This document shows positions 1 to 10,090 of a stretch of 30,265 bases of DNA, in pieces. This stretch comes from Mucidula mucida (Eukaryota > Basidiomycota > Agaricomycetes > Agaricales > Physalacriaceae). Every line of letters begins with the position of its first letter. The stretch's first letter is position 1. The position numbers were made by a program, and so were the translations under genes. The stretch is from positions 1-30,265 of the forward strand of contig JADNYV010000421.1 in the NCBI GenBank assembly GCA_015501055.1, read 5' to 3'. Below the pieces are notes generated by a model. The model searched no databases and had not been told where the DNA came from. It saw only the letters and a list, made by a program, of their open reading frames with translations.

Positions 1-32
1 CATTTTTTCTCCTTGTTTTTTCTGCTGTGCTA

Positions 33-360
33 CAGCACCTTGCAAAAATGTGCACTCTCCACAGTTTGCTCCGCTCAGCATTTCTGCTCAGGCCCGGACG
101 TGTAACCTAGTTACTGAAATGAATCTCATTCGAATCTTGTGTGTATGCTCACAGTTCTTGAAGGTGCAGCATACCAGAAGCTGGCAAGAGACCCTTACTA
201 TAACATTCAACTTATCTTAGGACTTCTAGAGTCGGTGTGGTCGCGTCAACGGTTTCGTTGTACATCGCGCGTAGAATTACCTTCCTAATTGGGCTCAACC
301 CTGAGCAGAATTCCCGAGCGGAGCAAAGTGTGGAGAGTGCACATTGCTTTGCAAGGTGCT
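33..360. mobile_element. MITE-like element with long terminal inverted repeats
   Basis: About 57 bases at 34-91 reappear as an imperfect reverse complement at 301-360. Both arms contain AGCACCTTGC, GTGCACTCTCC and TTTGCTCCGC on the appropriate strands. The interior of about 210 bp has no credible coding frame, so this is a non-autonomous, hairpin-forming element. GTGCTA occurs at 27-32 and again at 356-361 and may be the target duplication; the exact ends are uncertain by a few bases because the repeat tip shares these letters. The second copy of this promoter region (near 22658-22695, opposite strand) runs straight across the site without the element, which gives a natural empty site. The superfamily cannot be named from the sequence alone. 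Confidence 0.75.
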
Positions 361-917
361 ATGATTTGAGTACCGTTGTCCCGATATGATGTTTTGTAGT
401 CTTCAGTAAATTTGTGTTTTTGAATCTTATAACAACTTCTCCCAATTGAGATCACCTCGGAAGGCCCAAGGGCTCTGTAAAGATTCGTAGCATGACAATC
501 GTTGAGTAAGAGTTAAGCACTATGATACTTATACTCTCCCGTTGCAGATCTCATGTCACATAGTATAAAGAGCTGACAGTGTGTGTCCATGAGCAGAGCC
601 AGCAGGATAACACTACCTCTGAAAAAACTCTAACTCAATTTGATGTAGAGCTTCAGACTCAGAGTATAGGTCGAATCGCAATCTACGCGAGTCTGAAGAT
701 AATGGTGGTCAGTGACTTGGTCGCGCCGGCCCGATCATCCATCAAACTGCCTTTTCCCTTAACGTCGATGACCACGAAGATACCTGCGCCATCTCCAGCT
801 CAGTCAGAGAAAGACAAAGTGAGCAAACGTCTCAAAGTTAGAGTCATTCATTCATGTATGTTATAGGGCGATGGCGCCTTCAAAGCAGGCAATTTTCCTC
901 AAGCTATCGGACATTAT
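361..917 (+). repeat. Inverted duplication, copy A (RPAP3 promoter, exon 1, part of exon 2)
   Basis: This stretch matches the reverse complement of 22109-22658 at roughly nine bases in ten by eye, with a handful of short indels. Homology starts at ATGATTTGAG just after the MITE and ends at GGACATTAT inside RPAP3 exon 2. Weaker, T-rich homology also continues outward on the far side of the MITE (1-32 against about 22664-22695). Copy A leads into the full gene; copy B does not. The pair therefore flanks the whole retrotransposon cluster in opposite orientations. Confidence 0.9.
564..570 (+). promoter_or_regulatory. Candidate TATA box of the RPAP3-like gene
   Basis: TATAAAG lies about 200 bp upstream of the chosen start codon. 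The equivalent position in copy B reads GTACAAAG, so the motif is not kept there. The long distance to the ATG implies a long leader, so the assignment is tentative. Confidence 0.35.
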
Positions 918-2222
918 TCAGCGGCCATCGTGCACGACAGAAAGGACTACAGATTACCTCTGAATCGTGCAGCGGCATACCTCAAGCTAGGCAAGTACGT
1001 TCCTCGCGTGCTGGCTGGCGTTTCGCGTGTCGTTCTTATCGTGTTCTGAATACAGAAATGAAGATGCTGTCAGAGATTGCACAACAACGCTTGCGTTGAG
1101 TCCGAACAACGCGAAAGCTTTGTTTCGGAGATCGCAAGCTAGGGTTGCTATCGGTGACTTGAAAGAGGCAGAAGCAGGTATGTCAACTTGCCATCTCATT
1201 CTTGCAGATATTCATTGTTAGACCTAAAAATACTTGTCAAGCTGCAACCATCAGACGACGCTATGAAGAAAGAGTTGGAAAAGGTGTCTGGAATGCTCAA
1301 GAAGGCTTCTGAACCAAGAGTGCGCGTTATAGTCATCTCGAAGAGGATATTCCTCCTCATTCTATCCAGAGCAAACAGCCGATCTCTGTGTCTTCTACCC
1401 CACCAGTCGTCCGTCGAAGAATACCGATAACAATCGTGGAACCAGAAACTAGTTCTGTCACCGTTCCGCCGACCGACCAAGCGCCCAAGGCAGTACCGAA
1501 ATCTATTTTAAAGAAGAGTTCTCCGATGATAGAAGAAATATTGGTCAGTTCAAAATTCCATCCATCCCCGATATGAGGAATCTCAGAACTCGTTAGAGTC
1601 CGTCGCTTACAGCGTTACCTGTCAATTCGACGCGTGAAGCTGCACCGCCTAGTGAGAAACCTCCTCCACCACCCGTTCAGCCCGCAAAGCCCGTTCGAGT
1701 TGGCGGTGGGATTTTCAGGGCGAATGGATCACAAACTGTGTTTCCGGTACGAGAGGTAACACCCTCTACGGATTCCGCCTCGACCCCAAAACCAAAACCC
1801 AAGGCACCACTCGTCACGAAGATGCCTGCCAACCTGTTTGATCTGAATAAAGTTTGGGACATCTGTCCGACGGCAGACGACAGGTTCCATTTGCTTACGG
1901 TGAGTTCTATGCTTTTTCGTGGGATTGTCCTCCTTATGCTTCAAAGACGATCCCGCCATCCCAGTTTCCGGCGTTCTTCCAAAACTCGCTTGAACCTGGG
2001 CTCTTGACATCAATCATGCAGACGTTCTTCGATGTCGTGACAAGTAGAGGTGATGATGCGACGAAAGGGAAGGTCAGGGAATACCTCAATGCGCTGAGCA
2101 CGGTGTCGAGATTTGCGACGTTACTGCTTTTCCTGAGTCCGGCGGAGCGAGATGTGGCTCGGAAGCTACTCTCTGTTTTGAACAGTGAAGGCCTCAGTCC
2201 TATATGGACGAAGACACTGTAG
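768..2222 (+). CDS. RPAP3-like protein: TPR domain plus RPAP3 C-terminal domain
   Basis: RPAP3 (related to yeast Tah1) is the TPR subunit of the R2TP cochaperone, which links Hsp90 to assembly of RNA polymerase II, snoRNPs and PIKK kinases. Proposed exons are 768-818, 867-994, 1056-1177, 1222-1285, 1333-1543, 1597-1899 and 1947-2222, giving about 384 residues. Residues about 18-115 form TPR repeats (GDGAFKAGNF, LNRAAAYLKLGK, NNAKALFRRSQAR). A Pro/Ser/Thr-rich linker follows (VVRRRIPITIVE). Residues about 271-380 match the RPAP3_C domain (NLFDLNKVWDI, FFQNSLEPGLL, LLFLSPAERDVARKLL). The start at 768 fits copy B, where the same ATG and splice donor are kept. One join is doubtful: between about 1285 and 1333 the frame slips by one base. 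This is explained either by a 47-nt intron with a weak GTCTGG donor or by a one-base loss near 1327. All other junctions are in phase with GT-AG ends. Confidence 0.82.
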
Positions 2223-2437
2223 GATACTGTTGACGCTTGCGTGTATACAAACTCTACGTGGAGGCCACTTTGTTATTACAGAAACAATCAGATGTGTCCA
2301 AGTAATTTGACAATTGATCGACAGATCGGGGTACATAAACAAGCGCCTGCATCTACCTTCACAAGCTTCAGCTTGTACTCAACGCACACACCCACTTGTT
2401 ACTTGCATTCGCTCTAACTACTAACTGCAAGCGCGGA
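2223..2437. other. Short intergenic spacer between RPAP3-like and CstF-64 genes
   Basis: This 215-bp gap must hold the RPAP3 3' end and the CstF-64 promoter. No convincing TATA box or poly(A) hexamer was seen. The tight tandem spacing is typical of compact fungal gene blocks. Confidence 0.6.
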
Positions 2438-3689
2438 ATGAGTAAAGTCGTTTTCGGTGCGATAGCTCTTTGCATATTTACATATAATCACTAATTTTTC
2501 ATCAGTCGGCAATGTTCCCTACAATATGGGCGAGGCAGGTGGCCCCTTTGCCTTGCTATCGAGGGAGCTGAGCATTGCCAACAGGACCAATTGACAGACA
2601 TATTCAGATCGGTTGGACAAGTTGTTGGCTTCAGGTGCGTCCTGCTCTTCATCATCGCTTCCCCTCTGATCGTGGCTCGCCAGACTGGTTTTTGACCGCG
2701 AAACAGGAAAACCGAAAGGATACGGCTTTTGCGAATTCGCAGGTGCGTCGCCATTATAGCGGTCTACTCTTTTTCTCACTGCTTTTAGACCACGAAACTG
2801 CCGCGTCTGCTGTCAGAAATCTCAACAATGTAGACGTCGGAGGACGACCGCTACGCATTGACCTCGCGGATTCGGATCCGTTTCTCGAGGGAAAAACGAC
2901 TGTTCGAGGAGAACTCGTCGATGGCGGCGAGCCTGGTCCGAATGAGAGACTCGGACGTGGTGGAAAGCGCGATGAGATGGAGGTGTTTATGGCTTCGTTG
3001 CCTCCAGGGATCAAAGTACCACCTGGGACATCGCCGATGGACACCATAAGCCACACTCTGGGCACGATGAATCCCAGTCGCTTAACAGAAGTCCTAGCCC
3101 AAATGAAGGTTCGTTCCCCACTTTGCGACGCCACAATCCTCTCATTACTGACACCACAACCCAGGCGTTTGTGATAACCCACCCCGACCATGCTCGCAAA
3201 GTGTTACAGACAAATCCGCAATTAGCATATGCCCTTTTTCAGGCGCTTGTTCTGAACAACATCGTTGACCCGAGTATACTCCAAAGAATGAGAGAAGCCT
3301 CAGGCATGTCTGCGCCTGCGCCACCGCCACCGCCACCTCCCGCTGTGCCAACAACATACCCGCCGCCGCCCATGCAACAATATCCGGGATATCCTCCCGT
3401 GCCGCCTGCATCTATGATGTACCCACCACCGCCACCTCCAAATTCGTATTATCGTCCTCCTGTTCCGCCCCCGCCTCAACAACCTCAAGCGCAGATGCTC
3501 GCGGGTGTCAGTGAAGAACAACGTGCCGTGCTGCTTCAAGTCCTCAACATGACGCCTGACCGCATCAACGCCCTGCCAGATGGAGAACGCGCCGCCATTC
3601 AACAATTAGTGAGAACTTTGACGCAGCCGGCTGTTCCCTCCCGCTTACCGTTTTTTCTATTATAGCGTGCACAATTTGGTGCGGTATAG
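2438..3689 (+). CDS. Cleavage stimulation factor 64 kDa subunit (CstF-64 / Rna15 family)
   Basis: A nuclear RNA-binding protein that recognises the element downstream of poly(A) sites and partners CstF-77 in pre-mRNA cleavage and polyadenylation. Seven exons: 2438-2456, 2506-2534, 2585-2634, 2684-2742, 2789-3108, 3165-3608 and 3666-3689, all in phase, 314 residues. An N-terminal RRM spans residues about 3-80, with RNP2 (VVFVGNVPY) and RNP1 (KGYGFCEF). The CstF-77-binding hinge lies around 114-207. A proline-rich segment follows at about 209-268 (PPPPPP runs, PGYPPVPP). The conserved C-terminal helical domain is at about 275-314 (LLQVLNMTPDRINALP) and ends AIQQLRAQFGAV. That ending is reached only by splicing out 3609-3665; reading through gives an unrelated tail. 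Intron 2 (2535-2584) begins GC rather than GT. Confidence 0.93.
2535..2584 (+). other. Non-canonical GC-AG intron in the CstF-64 gene
   Basis: The exon ends ATG GGC GAG and the intron starts GCAGGT and ends CAACAG. Only this splice joins the RRM in frame (GE then DQLTDIF, as in the family). The nearby GT four bases on puts the rest out of frame. GC-AG introns are a known minor class spliced by the ordinary U2 spliceosome. Confidence 0.75.
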
Positions 3690-4227
3690 CTGTGTGATTG
3701 TCGTTCGGATTTTCTTCCACGGTTGTTTGCTTCTTGGCTTGAACCCTTTGTAAATGATATTCCTTCCACGTAGTTGCACCGAGACATTACGACTTTGGAA
3801 TTTGGAACTCCTGGTGTAGCTAATAGTGAGGTCTTTCTAGTACTCGCAACTTCAGGTAATTTGAGGATGTTTATTGCGAGCGCGCCCAGCCCGCACATGT
3901 CTGACAGCTTTGTGAGTGCCGGAACGTCAGACTACTTAGTTAATACAAGAGAGGGACGTCTACCAACAGAGATAAGGTTACGCAAAAACAAATGACTTGG
4001 GAATGTAAGTGGCGTTGAGACCATGTGATTGAACATGGATTCCAACTTGAAAGCAATACTCGTGTCGACTTGTAGCAGGAAGATATACCAGGACGTTCAG
4101 TGCTGACATATAGTGCCGACAAGGCATGCGCGCCCCCAGCGCCTTTCGCCCGCATCACCCCTTTTTCTTTCTGTAGAAAGACTATCTTGCTTGTATCACG
4201 TCGACTCATAATTGAAACCGACTAGCC
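3690..4227. other. Intergenic region, no gene seen
   Basis: This holds the 3' flank of the CstF-64 gene and the promoter of the next gene. Short open frames here have no intron logic or recognisable motif. I see no repeat or RNA gene. Confidence 0.5.
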
Positions 4228-4235
4228 TATATAAA
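4228..4235 (+). promoter_or_regulatory. TATA box of the orphan four-exon gene
   Basis: TATATAAA sits 44 bp upstream of the proposed ATG at 4272. This is a close and well-formed core promoter for the small gene that follows. Confidence 0.6.
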
Positions 4236-4271
4236 GCTCACAATTTCGCCACCGGAATCCTCAATCTCACC

Positions 4272-4871
4272 ATGAACACACCCGTCGCTTCACCGCCTAT
4301 CGAGGCGCTTGCTCTTCTCAAGATTAATCCCTCTGACACTGTGCGTCTACAGTCTGGCTTCAATCTGAACTTTTACCATTCCCTACTAGTACTAGGACTC
4401 GGTGCAAGCTCCTCACAGCTCCGTCCCCCAGGTTGACGGCCTCAACGCCCAAGGGGCCATCATCTACCCTGGCGTGAACAATCTCCTTGATGCGCATCGC
4501 AACTTCATGGCCAATCAGTAAGTATTGTTGCTGTATCAATATCATCTCAATCTAATGAGGTTGAAGATTCCTGATGGTCTCCATTCGTTTCCCGAACGGA
4601 CTCGCTAGGAACTCTCAAGCTCCCATTCGATACCCAGAGCCATTTACGTCGGGTGGTGCGCTACCGCACACGCTTGCGGAGGCTCAAAGTCTTGATGGTA
4701 ATACATTTCATCAGTACTAATTTCATTATGCTATTTGCTGATTGTCTGCAAGACTCGTTCGCTGCGCTCACGGCTCTGCAAGGCGCACCATGCCTGTTAC
4801 CATTAGTGCCTGAAGCCTCAGATGCTGAGTACAAAGCTCAATTCCTGTTTTATTTGGGTATTCGAGCGTAA
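4272..4871 (+). CDS. Hypothetical protein, 134 residues, four exons
   Basis: I do not recognise the family. Exons 4272-4340, 4432-4517, 4567-4697 and 4753-4871 join in phase through GT-AG introns of 91, 49 and 55 nt; the second has a CTAAT branch-site candidate. The start codon follows a TATA box by 44 bp and has a good context (CACCATGAAC). The product has no signal peptide or membrane helix. It carries short motifs such as YPGVNNLLDAHRNF, RYPEPFTSGGALP and CLLPLVPEASDAEYKAQF. The many in-phase splice sites argue for a real gene. It is the last host gene before the retrotransposon cluster. Confidence 0.6.
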
Positions 4872-5310
4872 TGATTCAGCATCGGCCTGTTGTAATTATA
4901 GATTTCTTCATGCTGTGAATTTAGATTTGTAGTTTAGCTCGAACCAGCCGTCCGACACCGGTTTTTTGGAGCCAACGATTGAAGCCGCGGCAAGTTGACT
5001 TTGATTACATTGAAATGGTGCTCAATACAGGACGTGATACAAGCACCCCTCCACCTGCATAGAGTACACAAGAACATATTTGAAGCTACCTAGCGCTTCC
5101 CCTCTCGCGCGTCGTGTCCGGACCGTCATGATTGAAGGTCAATAATGACTCAGAGGCGCAACACCACGCACAAACAAGAGAGACATCAGATCACTGACGT
5201 CCTTGCGGACTTGGCACTCCGGAGTCCGTTGCGCCACACTTTTTTGCATTCACTCAACTTCTCCGCTGTATCATTCTGTAGCGGCGACCCATAGCTCCTG
5301 ATACATAATT
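4872..5310. other. Spacer between the orphan gene and gypsy-1
   Basis: No gene is recognisable. The sequence is less AT-rich than the retroelements. It could be host 3' flank or a diverged remnant of the gypsy-1 5' LTR/leader; no second LTR copy exists in the window to test this. Confidence 0.4.
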
Positions 5311-5313
5311 ATA

Positions 5314-6345
5314 CTTGACATATCTGACAACTACCATGGCGACCGCGCCACATCTAGCACCTGGCTTGTGCACTTCTGCAATCACTTCTGCCTCAACAAG
5401 GCCCATTATACCACCGGCAAAGAACAGATATCATTATTCCTCAGCTACCTTAAGGGTCCCATTGCAGGCAAATGGGCGGAGAGGCCCATGAAGGAGTACG
5501 ATGCCGATCAGGCGGATAACACTATCGCCCCCGCTGATAAGCAATGGATCACCATGGATGCTGTCATCAATCAGTTCAAATTGGACTTTGCCGCTCTAGA
5601 CCCCGTTACCACTGCTTGTCAGATGGTGGAAACAATCCGCATAACAGGAAAGCTGGCAGACTTTAATAAGTTCATCACTGCATTTGATACCCATACTGAC
5701 GAGTCTGGTTTTGATGAGATCTCCTTGCTTCACTACTTCAAAAAGGGTCTCAACCCAAGCCTGGTTGATCACATCTCCACCTTGTTTCCCATTCTCATCA
5801 ACCTTGCGGACTACAAGCAATGTGCAGTTGTAATGCAGAACACATGAAAGGCACAACAACACAAGAAGGTTATTTGGTGTTCCGGTGGCTGGGGTACAAC
5901 TTCAACATTGGTGCCCCAGCCTACTCCAGCTGCCCGTGCTCTGGCTCCTGACATGGGGGTCCCCATGGATGTGGACGTGTCTAGACGCCCAGGTGCACAA
6001 TTGAACCCTCCCGCTCTTCTAAGACTAACTGCCTTTGAATGAGAGATCCTTCAGCATTGTGCCTGCTTCAAATGCCACCAGATTGGCCACATTTCCCATG
6101 ACTGTCCCACACGTGGCCCCATTCCTGGCCGGAATGTTTGCCCTACCGAGGTTATTGCGCCCAATACTCCATTTACCTCTATGTTCAACACTTCTACCTC
6201 AACCCAGGTTGACACTGTCCAGCAGATTAGTGTGGTGGCCAATCTCCTTCAGACGTTGCAGGGAGAAGTAAAAGAGCAGGCAATGGCATATTTGAAGGAT
6301 GTTGCCAATTTGAATTTTTGGAGTGCTTCCCTACCACAACATTAG
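5314..6345 (+). pseudogene. Gypsy-1 gag relic with zinc knuckle
   Basis: The capsid-type region reads STWLVHFCNHF, then KEQISLFLSYLKGPIAGKWAE, typical of fungal gypsy gag. A CCHC zinc knuckle (C-x2-C-x4-H-x4-C) lies at 6064-6105 in the same frame. In-frame stops at 5845, 6038 and 6343 interrupt it. The first two are TGA and could be former CGA codons. No clean start codon is left. Confidence 0.82.
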
Positions 6346-6473
6346 GCGGAGCCGTAACATGTTTTGCCAAGAATTTTGCCAATCAATATGCTGTATTATC
6401 TTCTTTGTGTAAGCATGTCCATCCCTTAGAATTTTGAGTATCCACAGTCCTCCAAAACCAACAGACACCCTTT

Positions 6474-6870
6474 ATCACCTTGGAACTTGAGTTCATTGGC
6501 AAAGTCACTGGCAGAAAAATTATTGCACATGCCTTAATCAACAGCGGTGCTGAAGGAATCATTATTAATGCCCACTTTGCTAACCTTTACAATTTTACCC
6601 TCATTTCTTTATCCTCCCCATTCCCTGTTTGTAACGTCAACGGCTTCAAGAACGTCATGGGCTGGGTGCAACACTATATCATCCAACATGTCTGCATCTA
6701 TAGCCGAGACGGCCAGTCCTACCACAAGGAGCTCATAGAGCTTTACACATTACAGATATTGGGGATCACATCATCATTCTAGGAATAAACTGGCTGAATA
6801 AGCACAATCCCTCTATTAACTGGGCCAGCACCCAGGTTGACTTTAACCAATGTCCAAAAACCTGTGTTCT
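6474..6870 (+). pseudogene. Gypsy-1 aspartic protease relic, catalytic Asp lost
   Basis: The retropepsin motif DSGAEG reads NSGAEG: the catalytic aspartate codon at 6540-6542 is AAC. The flap region and the downstream motif LGINWLNKHNPSINW (about 6780-6825) follow after a frame change. The enzyme would be inactive. Confidence 0.8.
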
Positions 6871-7289
6871 CAAGAATCCTCCCCGGACCTCCCGTAACTA
6901 ATGTGTGTGCACACACCAAATCTACTCCAGTTCCAGCTGACACCTCTGCAAAACCTCATGACCCCCGGCTCTGGCATAAAGACTACAAAGTCCAGTGGAA
7001 GAATCAGCAAGGTAACCTCCAACCGGTCCCCATCCAGCAAACTGCGGGAAGTAGGCGCTTAGCCCGCATGCAAAGTTTTAACAAACTACAAGTCCTGGTT
7101 GTTTTATTCACCAAAGACAAAGAGGAGAAAAAGGAGGTACCAAGGGAGTAGAAAGAGCAGATGTTTGAATAAATTATTCCCGCCCGGTTAAAATTCAAAT
7201 CCTTCAGACAGCCCCTCTGTTCACATTTGCACAGGGTTTACAAAGGCTCAGCAACTTGCAGAAGAAAACAAAAAACCAATCAACAGCTA

Positions 7290-8670
7290 TTCCCTATCTT
7301 TGCAGATCCCAGCACCCTACTACATCTACACATGTCCAAACGTCTTCCCGCATACACCTCCTGGAATCACACTATTGACCTTACTCCTGGATTTGAACCC
7401 AAACCGTGCAAGACCTACCCTCTGTTGCTCGTTGAACAAGTTGAACTTAATGCGTTCCTGGATGAGAACTTGGCTAAAGGGTATATCCGCCCATCTAAAT
7501 CCCCTATGGCGAGTCCCTTCTTCTTTGTTAAAAAGAAAGATGGAAAGCTACACCCTGTCCAGGACTACCGCGAGCTCAACAAGGGAACCATCAAGAACTA
7601 GTACTCCCTTTTTCTTATACCTGAGCTTATCAACAAGCTTAAGGGCGCAAGGATCTTCTCTAAAATTGACTTGCATTGGGGTTACAATAATGTTTGGATC
7701 AACAAAGGAGACGAGTGGAAGGGCGTGTTCAAGACAAATCACGGCCTGTTTGAACCTACGGTGATGTTTTTTGGTCTTATAAATTCCCCTGCCACGTTTC
7801 AAGCAATGATGAATACCATTTTTATAAACCCTATTGACTTGAGAAAAGTTGTGGTATATATGAACAACATCCTGATATTTACAAAAACACTCAAGGAACA
7901 CCAAAATAGGTTTGGCAAGTCTTACAGCGGCTTTAGGAGCACAATCTCTATGCCAAGCTAGAGAAGTGTATCTTTGAAGCTGAGTCAATGAAATTCTTGG
8001 GACTTATCATCTCTCATAACGCACTTCGCATGGACCTCATTAAGGTTGCTGGTGTTGTATAATGGCCAGAACCTTAAAACATCAAGGATGTTCAGTCCTT
8101 CCTTGGCTTTAGGAACTTTTATTGCTGGTTCATCTAAGGTTTCTCTAAGATTGCCCGTCTGCTCTTTGACCTTACCAAGAAGAGCAAGACCTGGGCATGG
8201 ACACCTGAGTGCTAAGCTGCATTTGAGGTACTTAAAGATTTGTTCACCTCTTCTCCTGTTCTAGTCATGCCCAATCCTGACAAACCCTATCACGTTGAAG
8301 TTGACGCCTCCGATTACGCAACCGGGGGAATTTTGATGCAACCAGGAGCCAACAAGCAATGACATCTGGTTGCCTATTTATCCAAGTCCCTTTTAGAACC
8401 TACACACAATTACCATTATTTGGGCACTAGAATCCTGGAGACACTATTTGAAGGGTGCCTCCCACCCGGTAGATATCATCACTGATTACAAGAACCTCAA
8501 GTACTTCAACAATTTGCAGAAACTAAGTCCCCACCAGGCGCAATGGGCCCTCTTCCTTACCCGCTTCAACTACACCCTGACTCACAAACCTGGGACATCT
8601 AATCACAGCAATCCGCTCTCCCGCTGTGCAGATTATAAAGAAGGGATTGAGGAGGATAACTTAAACTAAG
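7290..8670 (+). pseudogene. Gypsy-1 reverse transcriptase-RNase H relic
   Basis: RT motifs appear in order: HTIDLTPG, SPMASPFFFVKKKDG, VQDYRELN, then an in-frame stop at 7599, then KLKGARIFSKIDLHWGYNN and MFFGLINSPATFQ. The catalytic YxDD box reads YMNN (7857-7868). After a frame change near 7915 come the thumb and connection region (VQSFLGF). RNase H follows (HVEVDASDYATGGIL; LTHKPGTSNHSNPLSR). Several stops remain. It cannot encode an active enzyme. Confidence 0.87.
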
Positions 8671-9549
8671 TATTACTAGATCCTAAATTCTTCTGGATTT
8701 GGGCAATGCGGCCAAGTGCGTTTACTGCAATTGGAGATGCAGAGTTGAGGAGACGTATTTAAGAATGTCCAGAGAAGGACATTAAAGTCAGTGGTGTGTT
8801 AGACATGATACTGTATCCTTATTACCTGAAGTACTTAGCACACAGGCTAATAAAACTTTTGCACAAATTCATTCCTCAGGTATGACATCTGAACAAGTTC
8901 TTAGATGGATTGGACAGTTTATGGGCATTGTGGAAGGAATCAGAGAGCAGTAATAAAGAAGCATGTACTATATTAGGTACTATAGCACTTGACACAATAC
9001 ACATCTAGAGAATTATACTAAAACTTCTGGATCTGTCACCAATGTAGCATTATCAACCTCTGCTTGCTCATACTTGGGTATCCCAACAGTATTCAATTCC
9101 TCTTCTGTAACTAGGCCTACTTGTGCATTATTCATCTTCTTACAAAACATTGGAATTGTTAATAACTGGATCTGTTTGTGTCCCTTCTTAATAATATTAG
9201 CTGTTTTCTTTGCTCTTAATTGCCCAGGTTGATTGAGAACACAAGATTAAAGACACTTGTTACATGCTTTGTTTGTAACCTTTCAGGCAAAGGATTTGTG
9301 TTCGGGATGGTGTGGGATGTACCTTAATATGCAGTACTGATTTCTGACGCAAACTTCTTTTTAATCCTTTGGAAGTACTCAATTGTGGTAGAGAGATCAT
9401 CAAGCCGTTCTCATATTGTTACAAGACCTTTAATAATTAGAAGTTTCTAGACATCAGTGAGCATAATAGTATGATAATGAAAGAGTTATACTTGCTTTGA
9501 GCTTCTTAATGAGATGCTCAATGTTTATGTTGATTTTTATTGCTTCTCC
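8671..9549. other. Unassigned AT-rich relic, left half
   Basis: This is not gypsy-1 integrase and not LTR. Short open stretches occur on both strands: on + about 8793-8945 (PEVLSTQANKTFAQIHS, then VLRWIGQFMGIVEG), and on - about 9240-9015 (MFCKKMNNAQVGLVTEEE). I cannot assign either to a family. The block was a single unit with 16588-16766 before gypsy-2 inserted. It may be a fragment of another transposon. Confidence 0.45.
9545..9549 (+). repeat. Gypsy-2 target site duplication, left (TCTCC)
   Basis: TCTCC directly before the 5' LTR is repeated directly after the 3' LTR at 16583-16587. This proves the two outer LTRs belong to one insertion. Confidence 0.95.
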
Positions 9550-10090
9550 TGTTATGAATTGCCATATTTTCACATTTTCACATCTTATCATATCTTATCG
9601 GGGGCCTTGTCTTATCAACCAACAGACTGTTTCATCATCTGTTTTGTTACCAATCATACTCCTTTTCATTACCGAAGCCGTACTCATGTCGGATACACGC
9701 CCAACACATGGATGACATCATACATGCCAATACCTCATGAACTTCCTATTGTATACACACCACCAACACTCGTAGCACACATGTTTGTTTAAAATTGTTT
9801 TAGTATTATTACTTACATGCAGTTACCACTCGTATTTAATGGTTTCATGGACTAGTAGCATACAACACTGGGTCAAGGGTGTGGAGTTAACCCTAGTGGA
9901 AACACGTATGGACAAGGAGTCCCAAACACAGACTTACTAGTATATAAGCAGTAGTGTAGTATCATTGTACTTTAGTTCCAATCTCGTTTATACACCTGGC
10001 CTAGCCTAGTTCTACGAACGCAAACACTTTCTTCCTTAGTTCTTGCTGTGGTACCTGGTTTAGTCTTGTGGCTATAGTCAGTCGCTAACA
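9550..10090 (+). repeat. Gypsy-2 5' LTR (541 bp)
   Basis: It begins TGTTATGAAT and ends GCTAACA, with TGTTA/TAACA inverted tips. It closely matches 13688-14217 and 16052-16582, differing by scattered substitutions and an extra short stretch near 9788-9798. TATATAAG at 9941-9948 is the likely core promoter, with the transcript start expected about 30 bp further on. Confidence 0.96.
9941..9948 (+). promoter_or_regulatory. LTR TATA box
   Basis: TATATAAG is kept in all three LTR copies (also 14068-14075 and 16433-16440). It lies 32 bp before the stretch that pairs with the primer-binding site. Confidence 0.7.

Larger units (their letters stand above)
5311..8670 (+). mobile_element. Gypsy-1: decayed Ty3/gypsy retrotransposon, gag to RNase H
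   Basis: Gag, protease, reverse transcriptase and RNase H follow in Ty3/gypsy order on +, all broken by stops and frame changes. No LTR, integrase or chromodomain is found. The element ends soon after the RNase H/linker motif LLDPKFFW (8675-8698), where unrelated AT-rich sequence begins. It belongs near gypsy-2, since the RT motif SPMASPFFFVKKKDG is shared, but it is much older. Confidence 0.88.

Noticed and set aside
589..633. Short upstream ORF (14 codons) before the RPAP3 start
   Set aside because: Its stop is not kept in copy B and many fungal leaders contain such ATGs by chance.
768..1300. RPAP3-like gene first considered as a NoxR/p67phox TPR protein
   Set aside because: The C-terminal half matches the RPAP3_C domain, and no PB1 or other NoxR feature is present.
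3300..3605. Arg/Trp-rich open frame on - opposite CstF-64
   Set aside because: It is the antisense shadow of the proline-rich repeat codons.
5157..5240. Short imperfect palindromes (GGCGCAAC...GTTGCGCC)
   Set aside because: Too short and too far apart to support a hairpin RNA or transposon end.
9497..9792. Open frames within the 5' LTR
   Set aside because: They lie in LTR sequence repeated three times and have no coding motifs.
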